Shown here: one piece after another, positions 9,453 to 17,826 of the stretch | Layout: each line of letters begins with the position of its first letter | Position numbering within the stretch: the first letter of the stretch is position 1 | DNA from: Bradyrhizobium sp. DOA9 | Lineage (GTDB): Bacteria; Pseudomonadota; Alphaproteobacteria; Rhizobiales; Xanthobacteraceae | Assembly (NCBI RefSeq): GCF_000617845.2 | Contig: NZ_DF820425.1 | Coordinates: forward strand, 6,640,741 to 6,704,740 | Direction of reading: 5' to 3' | Length of the DNA stretch: 64,000 nt | Position numbers and translations under genes: made by a program | The notes under the pieces: model-generated | Told to the model about the DNA's origin: nothing | What the model saw: only the letters and a program-made list of their open reading frames with translations | Database searches by the model: none

Positions 9453-10238
9453 ATGACCGTAGTTCTTCGGGCGAGACAATCGTCCGCAAATCCATCAATG
9501 ATCGGCACCCCCGATGCGATCTCGAACATGACGAAGGACACGCAGAACATCCTGATCGTCGAGGATGACCGGCAGACCCGCGACCTCGTCGCGCGCTATC
9601 TGCGCGAGCATTCGTTCGCGGTCCACCTGGTCACGAACGGCAAGGAGATGGACCGGCATCTGTCGCACAACCGGGTCGACCTCATCGTGCTCGACCTGAT
9701 GCTGCCGGGCGAGGACGGTCTGAGCCTCTGCCGCCGCGTGCGCATGGAATCCACCACGCCGATCATCATGCTCACCGCGAAGGGCGAGGATCTCGACCGG
9801 ATCCTCGGTCTCGAGATGGGGGCGGACGATTATCTGCCGAAGCCGTTCAATCCGCGCGAGCTTCTCGCCAGGATCAACGCCGTGTTGCGCCGCCGGGCGA
9901 GCGGCCATGCCGCCGGCGCGGCGACGCGACTGAAATTCATGGGCTGGATCATCGATCTTCGTTTGCGGGAGTTGCGCGATCCCGAGGGCGCACAGGTGCC
10001 GCTGACCAGCGCCGAGTTCGATCTGCTGCAAGCTTTCTGCGAACGGGCCGGCCGCGTCCTCACCCGTGACAATCTCCTGAGCATGACGCGCGGCCGGCCC
10101 GGCGGCGGCTTTGGCCGCAGCATCGACGTGCTGGTCAGCCGGCTCCGCCGCAAGCTCGACCGCACCGAGGACACATCCGTGATCAAGACCGTCCGCACCG
10201 GCGGCTACATCTTCACGCCGGTGGTGGAGGAAGCATGA
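9453..10238 (+). CDS. OmpR/PhoB-family response regulator
   Basis: A DNA-binding response regulator: receiver domain (ILIVEDDRQTRDLVARYL, phospho-acceptor Asp in VLDLMLPGEDG, Lys in LPKPFNPREL) followed by a winged-helix output domain ending KTVRTGGYIFTPVV. Possible starts are GTG 9429 (overlapping the macB stop), ATG 9453 (TAGGA about nine bases upstream), ATG 9498 and ATG 9528. The receiver domain begins just after 9528, so the first residues are poorly constrained. The gene overlaps the kinase gene by four bases (ATGA) and follows macB, so it probably controls this efflux operon. The regulation is inferred from position only. Confidence 0.9.
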   Translation: MTVVLRARQSSANPSMIGTPDAISNMTKDTQNILIVEDDRQTRDLVARYLREHSFAVHLVTNGKEMDRHLSHNRVDLIVLDLMLPGEDGLSLCRRVRMESTTPIIMLTAKGEDLDRILGLEMGADDYLPKPFNPRELLARINAVLRRRASGHAAGAATRLKFMGWIIDLRLRELRDPEGAQVPLTSAEFDLLQAFCERAGRVLTRDNLLSMTRGRPGGGFGRSIDVLVSRLRRKLDRTEDTSVIKTVRTGGYIFTPVVEEA

Positions 10239-11551
10239 GCCGCGCCGCCGATATCGTCGCGCTGTTCAGCTTCAGGCGGATCAGCGGCCAGATCGCGGCC
10301 CTTGTGCTGGTGTCGCTGATCCTGATCCATGTGCTGATAGCCGGATATTTTCTGCTCAGCCGCCCGAGCGCCCTGATGGACCGTCCCGTGGAGCAATTCG
10401 AGCTGATTGCGAGGATCGTCGCCAATACACCGCAAGGAGAGCGAGATCTCGTTCTTGAGAACGTCAGCCGAACCTTTCCGGCGCTGAAGCTGCAGTTGAA
10501 AAGGGATGCTTCCGCCTCCGCGGCTCCATCGCCAGAGCGGACGCGCCCGACCACCCCATCGGCTATTGAAGGCCCGGTCGGTCTCATTCGTGGTTCCACA
10601 TCGGAAGACAATCGCCTCTGGTTCTATTTGGCAAATGGCGACGTACTCGAGGCGACGATCGGCACATTCAAGATGCCTGCCTTCGTGAGCGGCCTCTGGA
10701 CGAGCACGCTCCTGTTTCTGGTGGCGAGCGTGACGCTGCTCGGCGTCTGGGCCGGCCGCGCCTTGTCCTCGCCGCTGTCGGCCTTCGCGCGCGCGGCCGA
10801 GGACTTCAGCCTGAATCGCTCGTCCGCACCGTTGCCCGAAAACGGCCCGGAAGAGATCAGATCCGCGGCGAGAGCGCTCAACCGGATGCGTGAACGCGTT
10901 ACCGCGCTGATGAACGACAGAAGGCGAATGCTGGCCGCCATCAGCCACGATCTGCGCACACCGATTACACGCCTGCGGCTACGCTCGGAATACATCGAGG
11001 ATCCAGCACAGCGCACCCAGACCGTACGCGACCTCGATCAGATGCAGTCGATGCTGGAATCGGTGCTCTCGCTGCTGCGCAGTGAAAGCACTGCCCAGCC
11101 GACCCTGGTCGACGTTGCCGCGCTGCTCCAGATGGTTTGCGACCAGTTTTCCGACAGCGCCCACGCGGTGCACTATGTCGGTCCGGACAGAGCCGCATTC
11201 ATCGTCCGGCCGGACGAGATCATTCGCGCGGTCACAAACCTGGTCGAGAACGCCACGCGCTTCGGAACCGAAGTCCGCATCGAACTCTTGATCGCCGGAG
11301 ACCAGATCGTCATCGACGTCGTCGATGATGGCCCTGGAATACCCAATGAGAGGAAGGCGGCGATGCTGGAACCCTTCGTACGCGGAGAAGAAGCCCGCAC
11401 CATGGACGAAACGGCGGGATTTGGCCTCGGCCTCGCAATCGCGCAGGCGATCGTGACCGCGCATGGCGGAACGCTGCTGCTGCTCGACAACGAACCGAAG
11501 GGTCTTCGCGTCCGTCTGCTGCTTTCCAATGCGGCCCGTAGCCCCGACTGA
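10235..11551 (+). CDS. sensor histidine kinase
   Basis: A 438-residue membrane kinase, partner of the preceding regulator. It has a membrane segment near residues 18-40, a periplasmic sensor region to about 145, a second membrane segment (TSTLLFLVASVTLLGVWAG), then a HAMP region. The phospho-accepting His lies in AISHDLRTPITRLRL (near residue 238). The ATPase domain has N box NLVENATRFG, G1 DDGPGIPNE and G2 GFGLGLAIAQAI. The EnvZ/CpxA-like layout suits envelope sensing. The sensor part has a low-complexity patch of Ala, Ser and Pro around residues 90-110. It ends the efflux unit; no clear terminator follows. Confidence 0.9.
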   Translation: MSRAADIVALFSFRRISGQIAALVLVSLILIHVLIAGYFLLSRPSALMDRPVEQFELIARIVANTPQGERDLVLENVSRTFPALKLQLKRDASASAAPSPERTRPTTPSAIEGPVGLIRGSTSEDNRLWFYLANGDVLEATIGTFKMPAFVSGLWTSTLLFLVASVTLLGVWAGRALSSPLSAFARAAEDFSLNRSSAPLPENGPEEIRSAARALNRMRERVTALMNDRRRMLAAISHDLRTPITRLRLRSEYIEDPAQRTQTVRDLDQMQSMLESVLSLLRSESTAQPTLVDVAALLQMVCDQFSDSAHAVHYVGPDRAAFIVRPDEIIRAVTNLVENATRFGTEVRIELLIAGDQIVIDVVDDGPGIPNERKAAMLEPFVRGEEARTMDETAGFGLGLAIAQAIVTAHGGTLLLLDNEPKGLRVRLLLSNAARSPD

Positions 11552-12390
11552 ACCTGCCGATCCGGGCATCACCGATTCTCCAACATGCGTTCGAGGTCGC
11601 AGACAATGCCGGCCACGATACCAGCCAAGAACAATGGAGCTCGGGCAAACCAACCCATTTGCTTTCTATCGCCGATATCGGCGCTTCGGACGCGTCGAAC
11701 CCGCGCGAGCAGGATCAATCGTCGCTGAAGGTTGAATTGCGAACTATCGCATTGCCGTAATCGAACGTCGGAACAACACCAGGCTTGCAGCGAGAAACGC
11801 CACGACCGAACCGGACAAAGCCGCCTGGGCGATCGGTAGTACCTGTGCTTGGACTTGTTGCTGATGTCCTGCCAGCCAAAGCGTGGAAAAAAATCGGATG
11901 CGGGCAAGGTGGTCGTGCGCGAGCGGTGTGAGCAGATCTCCCGGAGCGATACGACGATGGTCGCTCATATCGCCAAGAGAGACTACATCGTCCGCCAGCT
12001 GCAACAAACACCGTTTGAAAAGCCGTTTAGTTCGGTCGGCTCAACGGTTCGCGAGGGTAAGTCCTTGAAGAACTTGTCTGGGCGCACCAGGGTTCAAACC
12101 TGGGACCTGCTGATTAGGAGTCTCGTGTTTCAGCAGCAGTCACAGCCTAAGGCAACGGCGAGAACGAACGATTCGACATTGTTAAAGATCGAGCAATCTC
12201 CGTTAAACAATGCGGGTGGTTTGCAGCGGCCTGCACTTTAATCCTCCTCGCAGAGGGAACGTTGAAGACAGCTAGGTCGCGTTTGTCCGTTGATGCATCC
12301 GGACGCAATCGACGGATCCTATCACGGGTTATTGTCCGCCGTTTTCCATTTAGGTCAAAGTTGGTGGAGGCGCGGGCGATCGGAAGACCA
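11552..12390. other. gene-poor stretch with decayed coding traces, left side of the accessory block
   Basis: No intact gene is convincing here. On the minus strand, two different frames contain short membrane-like segments (around 11,750-11,820 ending LFRRSITAMR, and around 11,580-11,670 reading FARAPLFLAGIVAGIV). This could be a frame-shifted small membrane protein gene or chance. A copy of the word CCGTTTGAAAA lies at 12,009, about 70 bases left of the tRNA-half repeat; the same word occurs left of the second repeat. Apart from the direct repeat I see no RNA gene. Confidence 0.4.
12080..12121 (-). repeat. tRNA 3'-half direct repeat, copy 1 (putative attachment site remnant)
   Basis: Read on the minus strand, this 42-base segment runs from an anticodon loop through the variable region, a perfect T-arm (CCAGG / TTTGAAC / CCTGG) and the 3' acceptor strand, but no matching 5' half exists beside it. 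It is 38/42 identical to the segment at 30,856-30,897. The anticodon position reads CCT here and CTT in the other copy. This fits the identity segment left by tyrosine integrases that recombine in an anticodon loop. Confidence 0.65.
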
Positions 12391-12777
12391 ATGCAGACTG
12401 GATTTGTCTTTTCCAAGCTCGCCGATCATTTGGCGAGTCTCGGTGACGCGACCGCGAGCGACCTCGACCTGCTGGCAGACATGCCAAGCACGATCGCGCA
12501 CCTCAATTCCCATCATGCAATCCTGCGCCACGGCGACGACAGCCATCAATGCTGCGTGGTACTGCAAGGTTATGCGTCCTGGCAGGACGCCGAAGGGGCA
12601 AGCGGGCAAATCACCTCGATCTCCGTTCCCGGCGACATCGCTGATCTCCAGACACTCTACCGGTGGCCTGACAATTCAGACCTTTTCCCTGAGCTTGGCG
12701 CGCCTTTGCAGGGCCAATCTCACTTCCGCGATGACACCATCCCAGTCGCCGGGCGTCCTTTGATGAAACAGCCGTAG
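12391..12777 (+). pseudogene. truncated Crp/Fnr-family regulator
   Basis: The first 90 or so residues (to about 12,660) look like the cyclic-nucleotide-binding-like sensor domain of a Crp/Fnr regulator. They read KLADHLASLGDATASDLDLL, then a buried-strand pattern HHAILRHGDDSHQCCVVLQG and ISVPGDIADLQTLY, which match the common Rhizobiales family that opens with such phrases. After that the match ends, and the reading frame continues over the 3' end of the opposing glycosyltransferase gene. The rest of the sensor domain and the whole helix-turn-helix domain are missing, so I call it a fragment. It sits just inside the left tRNA-half repeat, a usual place for remnants. Confidence 0.6.
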
Positions 12778-13581
12778 GCTCCGATACCAAGGAGAACTGT
12801 TCCCCGACGAAGGCCAGCGCCAGTCGCAGTCGGCATGCAGCAGGACCCAGGCTTCGCAACCCAGCGCCCCCGCGAGATGCGCGACCATCGTGTCGACACA
12901 AATGACCAGATCGAGCTCGCGAAGAAGATGACCGAGCGCCACGATATCGGGCGTGCTGATGTCGCGTGCACCGATCTGCGCGACCGCTTCGGCTGTCGTC
13001 CCTCTCTGCAGCGAACAAAGCACGACGCCGGGAACGGCGAGCCGGCACAACAAGGAGGGAGCCACGGCGCGCCGCTTATCCCACCGGCCAACCTCCCAGA
13101 CCAGGCCGACAGCCCGACCGTTGTCATCGATCGGCACCGACGCACTCCTAGGCGGAAGCGTCAAGTAAGGCCCGCCCTCGACCTGCTCACGCCCGACTTT
13201 GAGCGCATGCGGCACCTCCATGATTTCGATGTCCACCTCGAAGTCCGCTTCGGGTGTACCGTCGTGGAGAGCAAGAGCACTATCGACGCCTGCCGTGCGC
13301 TCGGCCAGTGGCAGAAGCTCCGGCTGGCACCAAACCGTGACACTCCGCGCAACGTCCCGAAGAGGCCGCATGAAACGCAGGAATTGGATCGTGTCGCCTA
13401 GTCCGTGATAGCATCTGACCAGCACATGCCGGCCCCCGAGAGCCTCGCCCCGCCAAATTCGCTGCACATGACGCGGGCCGGTGTGTTTGGGCGGATGCTG
13501 CAGCACCGCGAGATCGTAGTCAGCGATAGACCAGGCGCGGGCGAAATGACCCGCTCGCATAGCCTCGACCCAGCTGTTCAC
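12676..13581 (-). CDS. GT9 / heptosyltransferase-like glycosyltransferase
   Basis: A 301-residue soluble protein. It opens with a short helical part (NSWVEAMRAGHFARAWSIAD) followed by HVLVRCYHGLGDTIQFLRF, the typical first strand of the GT-B fold in heptosyltransferase-like proteins. The C-terminal half has LVICVDTMVAHLAGALG and SPWYRSLRLFHQ, the signature seen in TPR-linked glycosyltransferase family 9 proteins, where the Asp-Thr and His residues line the sugar-nucleotide site. The start is probably the GTG at 13,579-13,581. Donor and acceptor are unknown. It is divergent from the main glycan cluster but lies within the same block, so it may take part in the same glycan. Confidence 0.8.
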   Translation of the reverse strand: MNSWVEAMRAGHFARAWSIADYDLAVLQHPPKHTGPRHVQRIWRGEALGGRHVLVRCYHGLGDTIQFLRFMRPLRDVARSVTVWCQPELLPLAERTAGVDSALALHDGTPEADFEVDIEIMEVPHALKVGREQVEGGPYLTLPPRSASVPIDDNGRAVGLVWEVGRWDKRRAVAPSLLCRLAVPGVVLCSLQRGTTAEAVAQIGARDISTPDIVALGHLLRELDLVICVDTMVAHLAGALGCEAWVLLHADCDWRWPSSGNSSPWYRSLRLFHQRTPGDWDGVIAEVRLALQRRAKLREKV

Positions 13582-13594
13582 GTCCTAAGCCCCA

Positions 13595-13882
13595 CTAGCG
13601 TCGGACGAATTTATGAAACCGGCTTACCTGACCGTCCTTGGTCCGGTCCTGGTGCAGAAACGCAAGACCGGCCTCATCGAATTTGTCGAAAAACTCGTCC
13701 CAGCCGATGCGGTCGAGTCCCTCATCCGGCGGATCGAAATCGACCCGCAAGATGCCGGCGTGCCCGTCCTCTTCCGTCGCCTTGACCGTCGCCGGCTGCC
13801 CGCCACGTTCGTCGACCCATTTGCGGATTGCGGCGTGATCGGTGGTCTGCTCGGCTTCGCTATTTTGCGTCATGGACGTCAT
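13595..13882 (-). CDS. small conserved hypothetical protein
   Basis: A 95-residue acidic, soluble protein with the phrases DHAAIRKWVDERGGQPATVK, VDFDPPDEGLDRIGWDEFF and a C-terminal SRFHKFV. I have seen similar short proteins in many proteobacteria and cyanobacteria, always without an assigned function. I chose ATG 13,880-13,882 because GAGG lies six bases upstream; another ATG lies three codons downstream and one four codons upstream. It ends 13 bases before the glycosyltransferase gene start and both are on the minus strand, so the two are probably co-transcribed. Confidence 0.75.
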   Translation of the reverse strand: MTSMTQNSEAEQTTDHAAIRKWVDERGGQPATVKATEEDGHAGILRVDFDPPDEGLDRIGWDEFFDKFDEAGLAFLHQDRTKDGQVSRFHKFVRR

Positions 13883-14212
13883 GTGGCACCTCACTCGTGT
13901 GCAGATCCGGCAATGACGCCGTCATTGCTGGAGCCATTTGCGGTGAAACGCGAGCCGGCAAGATTTGTTCTTCGTCGCACCACGTGACGCGCGTGACCAC
14001 CACTCCATCTTCTTCATCATCATCAACAATGATCTTCGTTCCGCTGATGCGAGCGGCGATTCTAATCCAGGTTAATCGCCCTGCATTTTGTTGGCCTGAA
14101 TCACTCCCCTACGCACGCGCGGCCGCTCCGGCGCAGGAACGAACATACCTTCCGGCACGTTCGCCGATCTACTTACACTGTCGCCACGCGTTTTCCCGGA
14201 GGTTTTTCGTCC
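13883..14212. other. divergent control region between the minus-strand pair and the glycan cluster
   Basis: About 330 bases without a gene. It contains the EcfG-type promoter reported separately (14,136-14,161), a low-complexity run of TTC/ATC triplets near 14,005-14,030, and a GGAGG ribosome binding site at 14,199 that serves the following ATG. Confidence 0.6.
14136..14161 (+). promoter_or_regulatory. EcfG (general stress response) type promoter for the glycan cluster
   Basis: GGAAC at 14,136-14,140 is followed after exactly 17 bases by CGTT at 14,158-14,161. This matches the known alphaproteobacterial EcfG consensus GGAAC-N16/17-CGTT. It lies 51 bases upstream of the ino1 ATG, leaving a 5' leader of about 45 bases with a ribosome binding site. 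Confidence 0.65.
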
Positions 14213-15313
14213 ATGCATTCCCGTCTTCAGGACAGGCGTCGCTTGCGCGTCGGCATCGTCGGCGTGGGCAATTGCGCAAGCTCCTTCGTCCAGGGGCTTA
14301 CCTATTACCGCAATGCCAAGTCGAATGAACCCGTACCCGGCCTGATGAACGTCGATCTCGGCGGCTATCATATCAGCGATATTCAAATCGCATCGGCATT
14401 CGACGTCAACGCGAACAAGGTTGGGCGCGACGTCGCCGATGCCATCTTTGCCCGTCCGAACAACACGCATCGCTTCGCCGAGGTGGACCAAACCGGGGTG
14501 ATCGTCCAGCGCGGCCCGGTCATGGACGGCATCGGGCACTATCTCCAAGATGACGTCCCGGTCGCCGGTGTACCCGAAGCCGACGTTTCCGAGGTTCTGG
14601 CGATGTCACGCACGGACGTGCTCGTGTCCTACCTGCCGGTCGGCTCGCAACGCGCAAGTGAATGGTATGCTGCGCGCGCCATCGAGGCCGGTTGCGGCTA
14701 CGTCAATTGCATTCCCGTCTTCATCGCGTCCAACCCGGACTGGCGACGAAGATTCGAAGATGCGGGCCTTCCTATCGTCGGGGACGACATCAAGAGCCAG
14801 GTCGGCGCCACCATCCTGCACCGGGTGCTGGCCAACCTGTTTCGTGATCGCGGCGTGCGGCTCGATCGCACCTATCAACTCAATGTCGGTGGCAATACCG
14901 ATTTCAAGAACATGCTCGAACGCGAGCGGTTGGCATCGAAGAAGATCTCCAAGACACAGGCCGTCACCAGCCAGTTCGCCGTCCCGATGGACCCCGACAA
15001 TATTCACGTTGGGCCGAGCGACCACGTGCCCTGGTTGACCGACCGGAAGCTCGCATTCATCCGGCTCGAAGGCACGACGTTCGGCGGCGTACCCTTGAGC
15101 GCCGAGGTCAAGCTCGAAGTGTGGGACTCGCCGAACTCGGCGGGCGTCGTGATCGACGCGGTCCGCTGCGCAAAACTTGCCATGGACCGCGGCCAGGGCG
15201 GCGCCCTGACCGGCCCCTCCAGCTATTTCATGAAATCGCCGCCGCAGCAGTTCACCGACGAGGAGGCTGGACGGCGAACCCGCGCCTTCATCGACGACAA
15301 GGTTTTCAGCTGA
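14213..15313 (+). CDS. ino1: myo-inositol-1-phosphate synthase
   Basis: A 366-residue enzyme that converts glucose 6-phosphate to inositol phosphate (EC 5.5.1.4) with bound NAD. The N-terminal Rossmann motif is VGIVGVGNCASSF. The family core appears as VGDDIKSQVGATILHRVLANL and YQLNVGGNTDFKNM, with Lys and Asp residues that shape the active site. The length suits the short bacterial/archaeal type, not the ~500-residue eukaryotic one. The ATG has a GGAGG eight bases upstream, and the EcfG-type promoter lies just before. The stop overlaps the next ATG (TGATG). Inositol phosphate could feed an inositol-containing glycan, phosphatidylinositol or a compatible solute. The neighbours favour a glycan. 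Confidence 0.92.
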   Translation: MHSRLQDRRRLRVGIVGVGNCASSFVQGLTYYRNAKSNEPVPGLMNVDLGGYHISDIQIASAFDVNANKVGRDVADAIFARPNNTHRFAEVDQTGVIVQRGPVMDGIGHYLQDDVPVAGVPEADVSEVLAMSRTDVLVSYLPVGSQRASEWYAARAIEAGCGYVNCIPVFIASNPDWRRRFEDAGLPIVGDDIKSQVGATILHRVLANLFRDRGVRLDRTYQLNVGGNTDFKNMLERERLASKKISKTQAVTSQFAVPMDPDNIHVGPSDHVPWLTDRKLAFIRLEGTTFGGVPLSAEVKLEVWDSPNSAGVVIDAVRCAKLAMDRGQGGALTGPSSYFMKSPPQQFTDEEAGRRTRAFIDDKVFS

Positions 15314-15909
15314 TGGCCAGGATCATTCATCTCGTGCGGCACGGCCACCATGCCCTGCTCGGCCGAACGCTGTGCGGCCGGATGAGCGGCGTCACGCTCG
15401 ACGACATCGGTTGCGAGGAGATTGCCCGGTGTGCAGCCAATCTCGCCCCACGGCCGTCGCTAATCCAGTCGAGCCCGCAGAGGCGCTGCATGCAATCGGC
15501 CAGCATCCTCGCCGCGCGCTTCGGATTGCCCGTCGAGATCGTTCCTGCTCTCGACGAGCTCGACTATGGCGAATGGACGGGCAGGTCTTTCGATGAGCTC
15601 AATGAGGATCCGCAATGGTCGCGCTGGAACAGCCGCCGCGGCGGCACGTGCCCACCCGGAGGCGAGAGCATGCGGTTGCTTCAGACGCGCGTTGTCCGTC
15701 ATCTGGAGCAGCTGCGCTCTGACCCTCTTGCGGACTCGGTGATCGCAATCAGCCACGCCGAAGCCATCCGCGCAGCGCTGTTGCATTACGCGCGCATGAA
15801 ACTCGACGACTTTCTTTCGATCGAGATCGATCCCTCAAGTGTCAGCACCCTCCGCGCGGATCGGCGCGGGTTCAGGATCACCGGGATCAACCAGCGGGTG
15901 CCGGCGTGA
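15313..15909 (+). CDS. histidine phosphatase family protein
   Basis: A 198-residue phosphoglycerate-mutase-like phosphatase. The catalytic motif is LVRHGHH (His10, phosphorylated in the mechanism), with second-site Arg in SSPQRRCMQSA, acid Glu in ELDYGEWTG and the second His in AISHAEAIRAA. Start ATG 15,313 overlaps the ino1 stop by one base, giving tight coupling; the frame runs further upstream inside ino1 without family similarity. Its position suggests it removes a phosphate in the same pathway, possibly from inositol phosphate or a sugar phosphate, but the substrate cannot be read from sequence. Confidence 0.87.
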   Translation: MARIIHLVRHGHHALLGRTLCGRMSGVTLDDIGCEEIARCAANLAPRPSLIQSSPQRRCMQSASILAARFGLPVEIVPALDELDYGEWTGRSFDELNEDPQWSRWNSRRGGTCPPGGESMRLLQTRVVRHLEQLRSDPLADSVIAISHAEAIRAALLHYARMKLDDFLSIEIDPSSVSTLRADRRGFRITGINQRVPA

Positions 15910-17015
15910 AGATCGTCGTTTTCGGCCTGACCATCTCCTCCTCCTGGGGCAATGGCCACGCGACGCTCTGGCGCGGCCTCTGCAAGCATCTGAGGCGCCT
16001 CGGCCACACCGTCGTCTTCTACGAGCGCGACGTGCCCTACTATGCCGGTGCCCGGGACCTCAATGAGTTGCCCGGTGGGCAGCTGCGGCTTTTTCCGAAT
16101 TGGGAGGAGATCCGCTCCCTCGCCCGCAATGACATCGCGGATGCCGATGTCGCGATCGTGACGTCGTACTGTCCCGATGCAATTGCGGCCACCGACCTGA
16201 TCATGTCCAAAGGTCGCGCCATTCCCGTCTTCTATGATCTGGATACCCCGATCACGCTCGCGCGGCTCATGGCGGGAGAATCCGTTTCCTATATCGGCAC
16301 GCGAGGTCTGCGCGATTTCGCGCTCGTCCTCAGCTTCACCGGCGGACCACGTGTCGTCCAGGAGTTTCGCGAACGGCTCTGCGCCCGCGATGTCCGCCCC
16401 CTGTACGGCCACGTCGATAGCGATATTCATCGCCCGGTGCCGCAAGAGCCTCACTATCGCGCGGATCTGTCCTATCTCGGCACCTATTCCGAAGACCGGC
16501 AGCGCGGGCTCGAGGCGCTGTTCGTCGAACCGGCGCGAGCGCGGCAGGACCTGCGTTTCCTGATCGGCGGAGCGCAATATCCCGACGACTTTCCGTGGTC
16601 GCCCAATATCTATTTCGTGCGGCATCTGCCGCCGTCGGAGCATGCGCCTTTCTTTGCGTCCTCCCGCCTGACCCTCAACGTCACACGCAAAGCCATGGCG
16701 GAGATGGGCTGGTGCCCCTCCGGCCGTCTGTTCGAGGCGGCGGCCTGCGGTGTCCCGCTCCTGAGCGACGACTGGCCGGGCATCGAGGAGTTCTTCACGC
16801 CGGGCAGCGAGATCCTGATCGCCCACGATGCGCAGGACACTTTGGGCGCCTTGGCGATGTCGAGCGCCGACCTGCAGTCCATCGCCAGGCGCGCCTATGA
16901 GCGGACGATGGATCAGCATACATCCGACAAACGCGCGCGCGAGCTGGTGGCCCTGCTCCAGCAGGCGGTATCCAGCGGCAGCGGCACGCGTCGTCAGCAA
17001 TCCGAGGAGGCCTGA
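15906..17015 (+). CDS. CgeB-type glycosyltransferase (1 of 4)
   Basis: A 369-residue GT-B protein of the CgeB-like group. The N-terminal nucleotide-fold half starts VVFGLTISSSWGNGHATLWR. The C-terminal half has the sugar-nucleotide-binding pattern GRLFEAAACGVPLLSDDWPG followed by IEEFF. The GTG start overlaps the upstream stop (GTGA). It is clearly paralogous to the gene at 27,721: both share SSWGNGHAT, FYDxDTPxTLA, SYLGTYSEDRQ or GYLGTYSEDRQ, and GGAQYP. Cytosolic or membrane-peripheral; donor and acceptor are unknown. Confidence 0.85.
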   Translation: MKIVVFGLTISSSWGNGHATLWRGLCKHLRRLGHTVVFYERDVPYYAGARDLNELPGGQLRLFPNWEEIRSLARNDIADADVAIVTSYCPDAIAATDLIMSKGRAIPVFYDLDTPITLARLMAGESVSYIGTRGLRDFALVLSFTGGPRVVQEFRERLCARDVRPLYGHVDSDIHRPVPQEPHYRADLSYLGTYSEDRQRGLEALFVEPARARQDLRFLIGGAQYPDDFPWSPNIYFVRHLPPSEHAPFFASSRLTLNVTRKAMAEMGWCPSGRLFEAAACGVPLLSDDWPGIEEFFTPGSEILIAHDAQDTLGALAMSSADLQSIARRAYERTMDQHTSDKRARELVALLQQAVSSGSGTRRQQSEEA

Positions 17016-17016
17016 C

Positions 17017-17826
17017 ATGTGGGGCATCGTTCCGGCCGCGGGCCGCGGCAGTCGTATCCAGCCGCTGGCTTTCTCGAAGGAACTGCTGCCTGTCGGCAGC
17101 CGGCGCGACGACGGCACCGAGCGTCCGTGTGCGGTCTCCGAGTATCTGCTGGAGCGCCTGATCCTCGGCGGCGCGGACAAGATCTGCTTCGTGATTTCGC
17201 CGGGCAAGTCCGACATTCTCGAATATTTCGGCGATCACTATGGCAGCGCCCAGCTCGCCTATGTCGTCCAGCCGGACGCCTCCGGCCTGTGCGACGCCGT
17301 CTTCAGGGCCGGCACCGTCGTCGGCCATGATGAAGACGTCGTCGTCGGCCTGCCCGACACGGTCTGGTTTCCCAAGGCCGCTTTGCAGGCCTTGCCCGAC
17401 GCCGACCTCTCCTTCCTGCTCTTTCCCGTCGAGCGCCCGGAATTCTTCGACGCCGTCGTGCTTGAGGGCGAGAGCGTGCGGGAGATCCAGGTCAAGCAGC
17501 CGAACCCGACCTCGCGGTGGATCTGGGGTGCATTCCGGATGTCAGCCACCGGCTTTCGCGAATTGCACGCGCTCTGGAACGAGAGGGACCGACGCGACGA
17601 GTATTTTGGAACGCTGGTCAACGCCTATCTCCAGACCGGCGGCCTCGGCATCGGGATCAAGGCAGGCGAATCCTATGTCGATGTCGGGACCGTCGACGGC
17701 TATCGCACCGCGATGGCGCTTCTGGCCGAGGGCACCGGCACCGACAGCCGGTCGCGGTTGCGGGCCGGCGCCTCGTCCGATGCGGCTCGACCGGCGCCTG
17801 CAATGGACAATGGAGCGACGGCATGA
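17017..17826 (+). CDS. sugar-phosphate nucleotidyltransferase (RmlA/GalU-like)
   Basis: A 269-residue NTP transferase that should make an NDP-sugar (or possibly an NDP-cyclitol). The N-terminus has the pyrophosphorylase signature IVPAAGRGSRIQPLAFSKEL, with Arg and Lys for the triphosphate. The metal-binding Asp is in VVGLPDTVWF, and the late signature SYVDVGTVDGYRTAM closes the sugar site. ATG 17,017 was chosen as the first start after the upstream stop (one-base gap) and just before the motif, with GGAGG about eight bases upstream. It lies two genes after ino1, so inositol 1-phosphate is a conceivable substrate, but ordinary sugar 1-phosphates are more usual for this fold. Confidence 0.85.
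   Translation: MWGIVPAAGRGSRIQPLAFSKELLPVGSRRDDGTERPCAVSEYLLERLILGGADKICFVISPGKSDILEYFGDHYGSAQLAYVVQPDASGLCDAVFRAGTVVGHDEDVVVGLPDTVWFPKAALQALPDADLSFLLFPVERPEFFDAVVLEGESVREIQVKQPNPTSRWIWGAFRMSATGFRELHALWNERDRRDEYFGTLVNAYLQTGGLGIGIKAGESYVDVGTVDGYRTAMALLAEGTGTDSRSRLRAGASSDAARPAPAMDNGATA

Noticed and set aside
11569..12007. Small membrane protein gene on the minus strand after the histidine kinase
   Set aside because: Membrane-like segments occur in two different frames and neither has a convincing start; it may be decayed, but there is not enough to call a gene.
12080..12121. Intact tRNA gene on the minus strand
   Set aside because: Only the anticodon loop to the 3' end is present; no D-arm or 5' acceptor strand can be folded from the flanking bases. 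The same holds at 30,856-30,897.
12254..12285. EcfG-like promoter before the Crp/Fnr fragment
   Set aside because: GGAAC is present but the next CGTT is 19 bases away, outside the 16-17 spacing.
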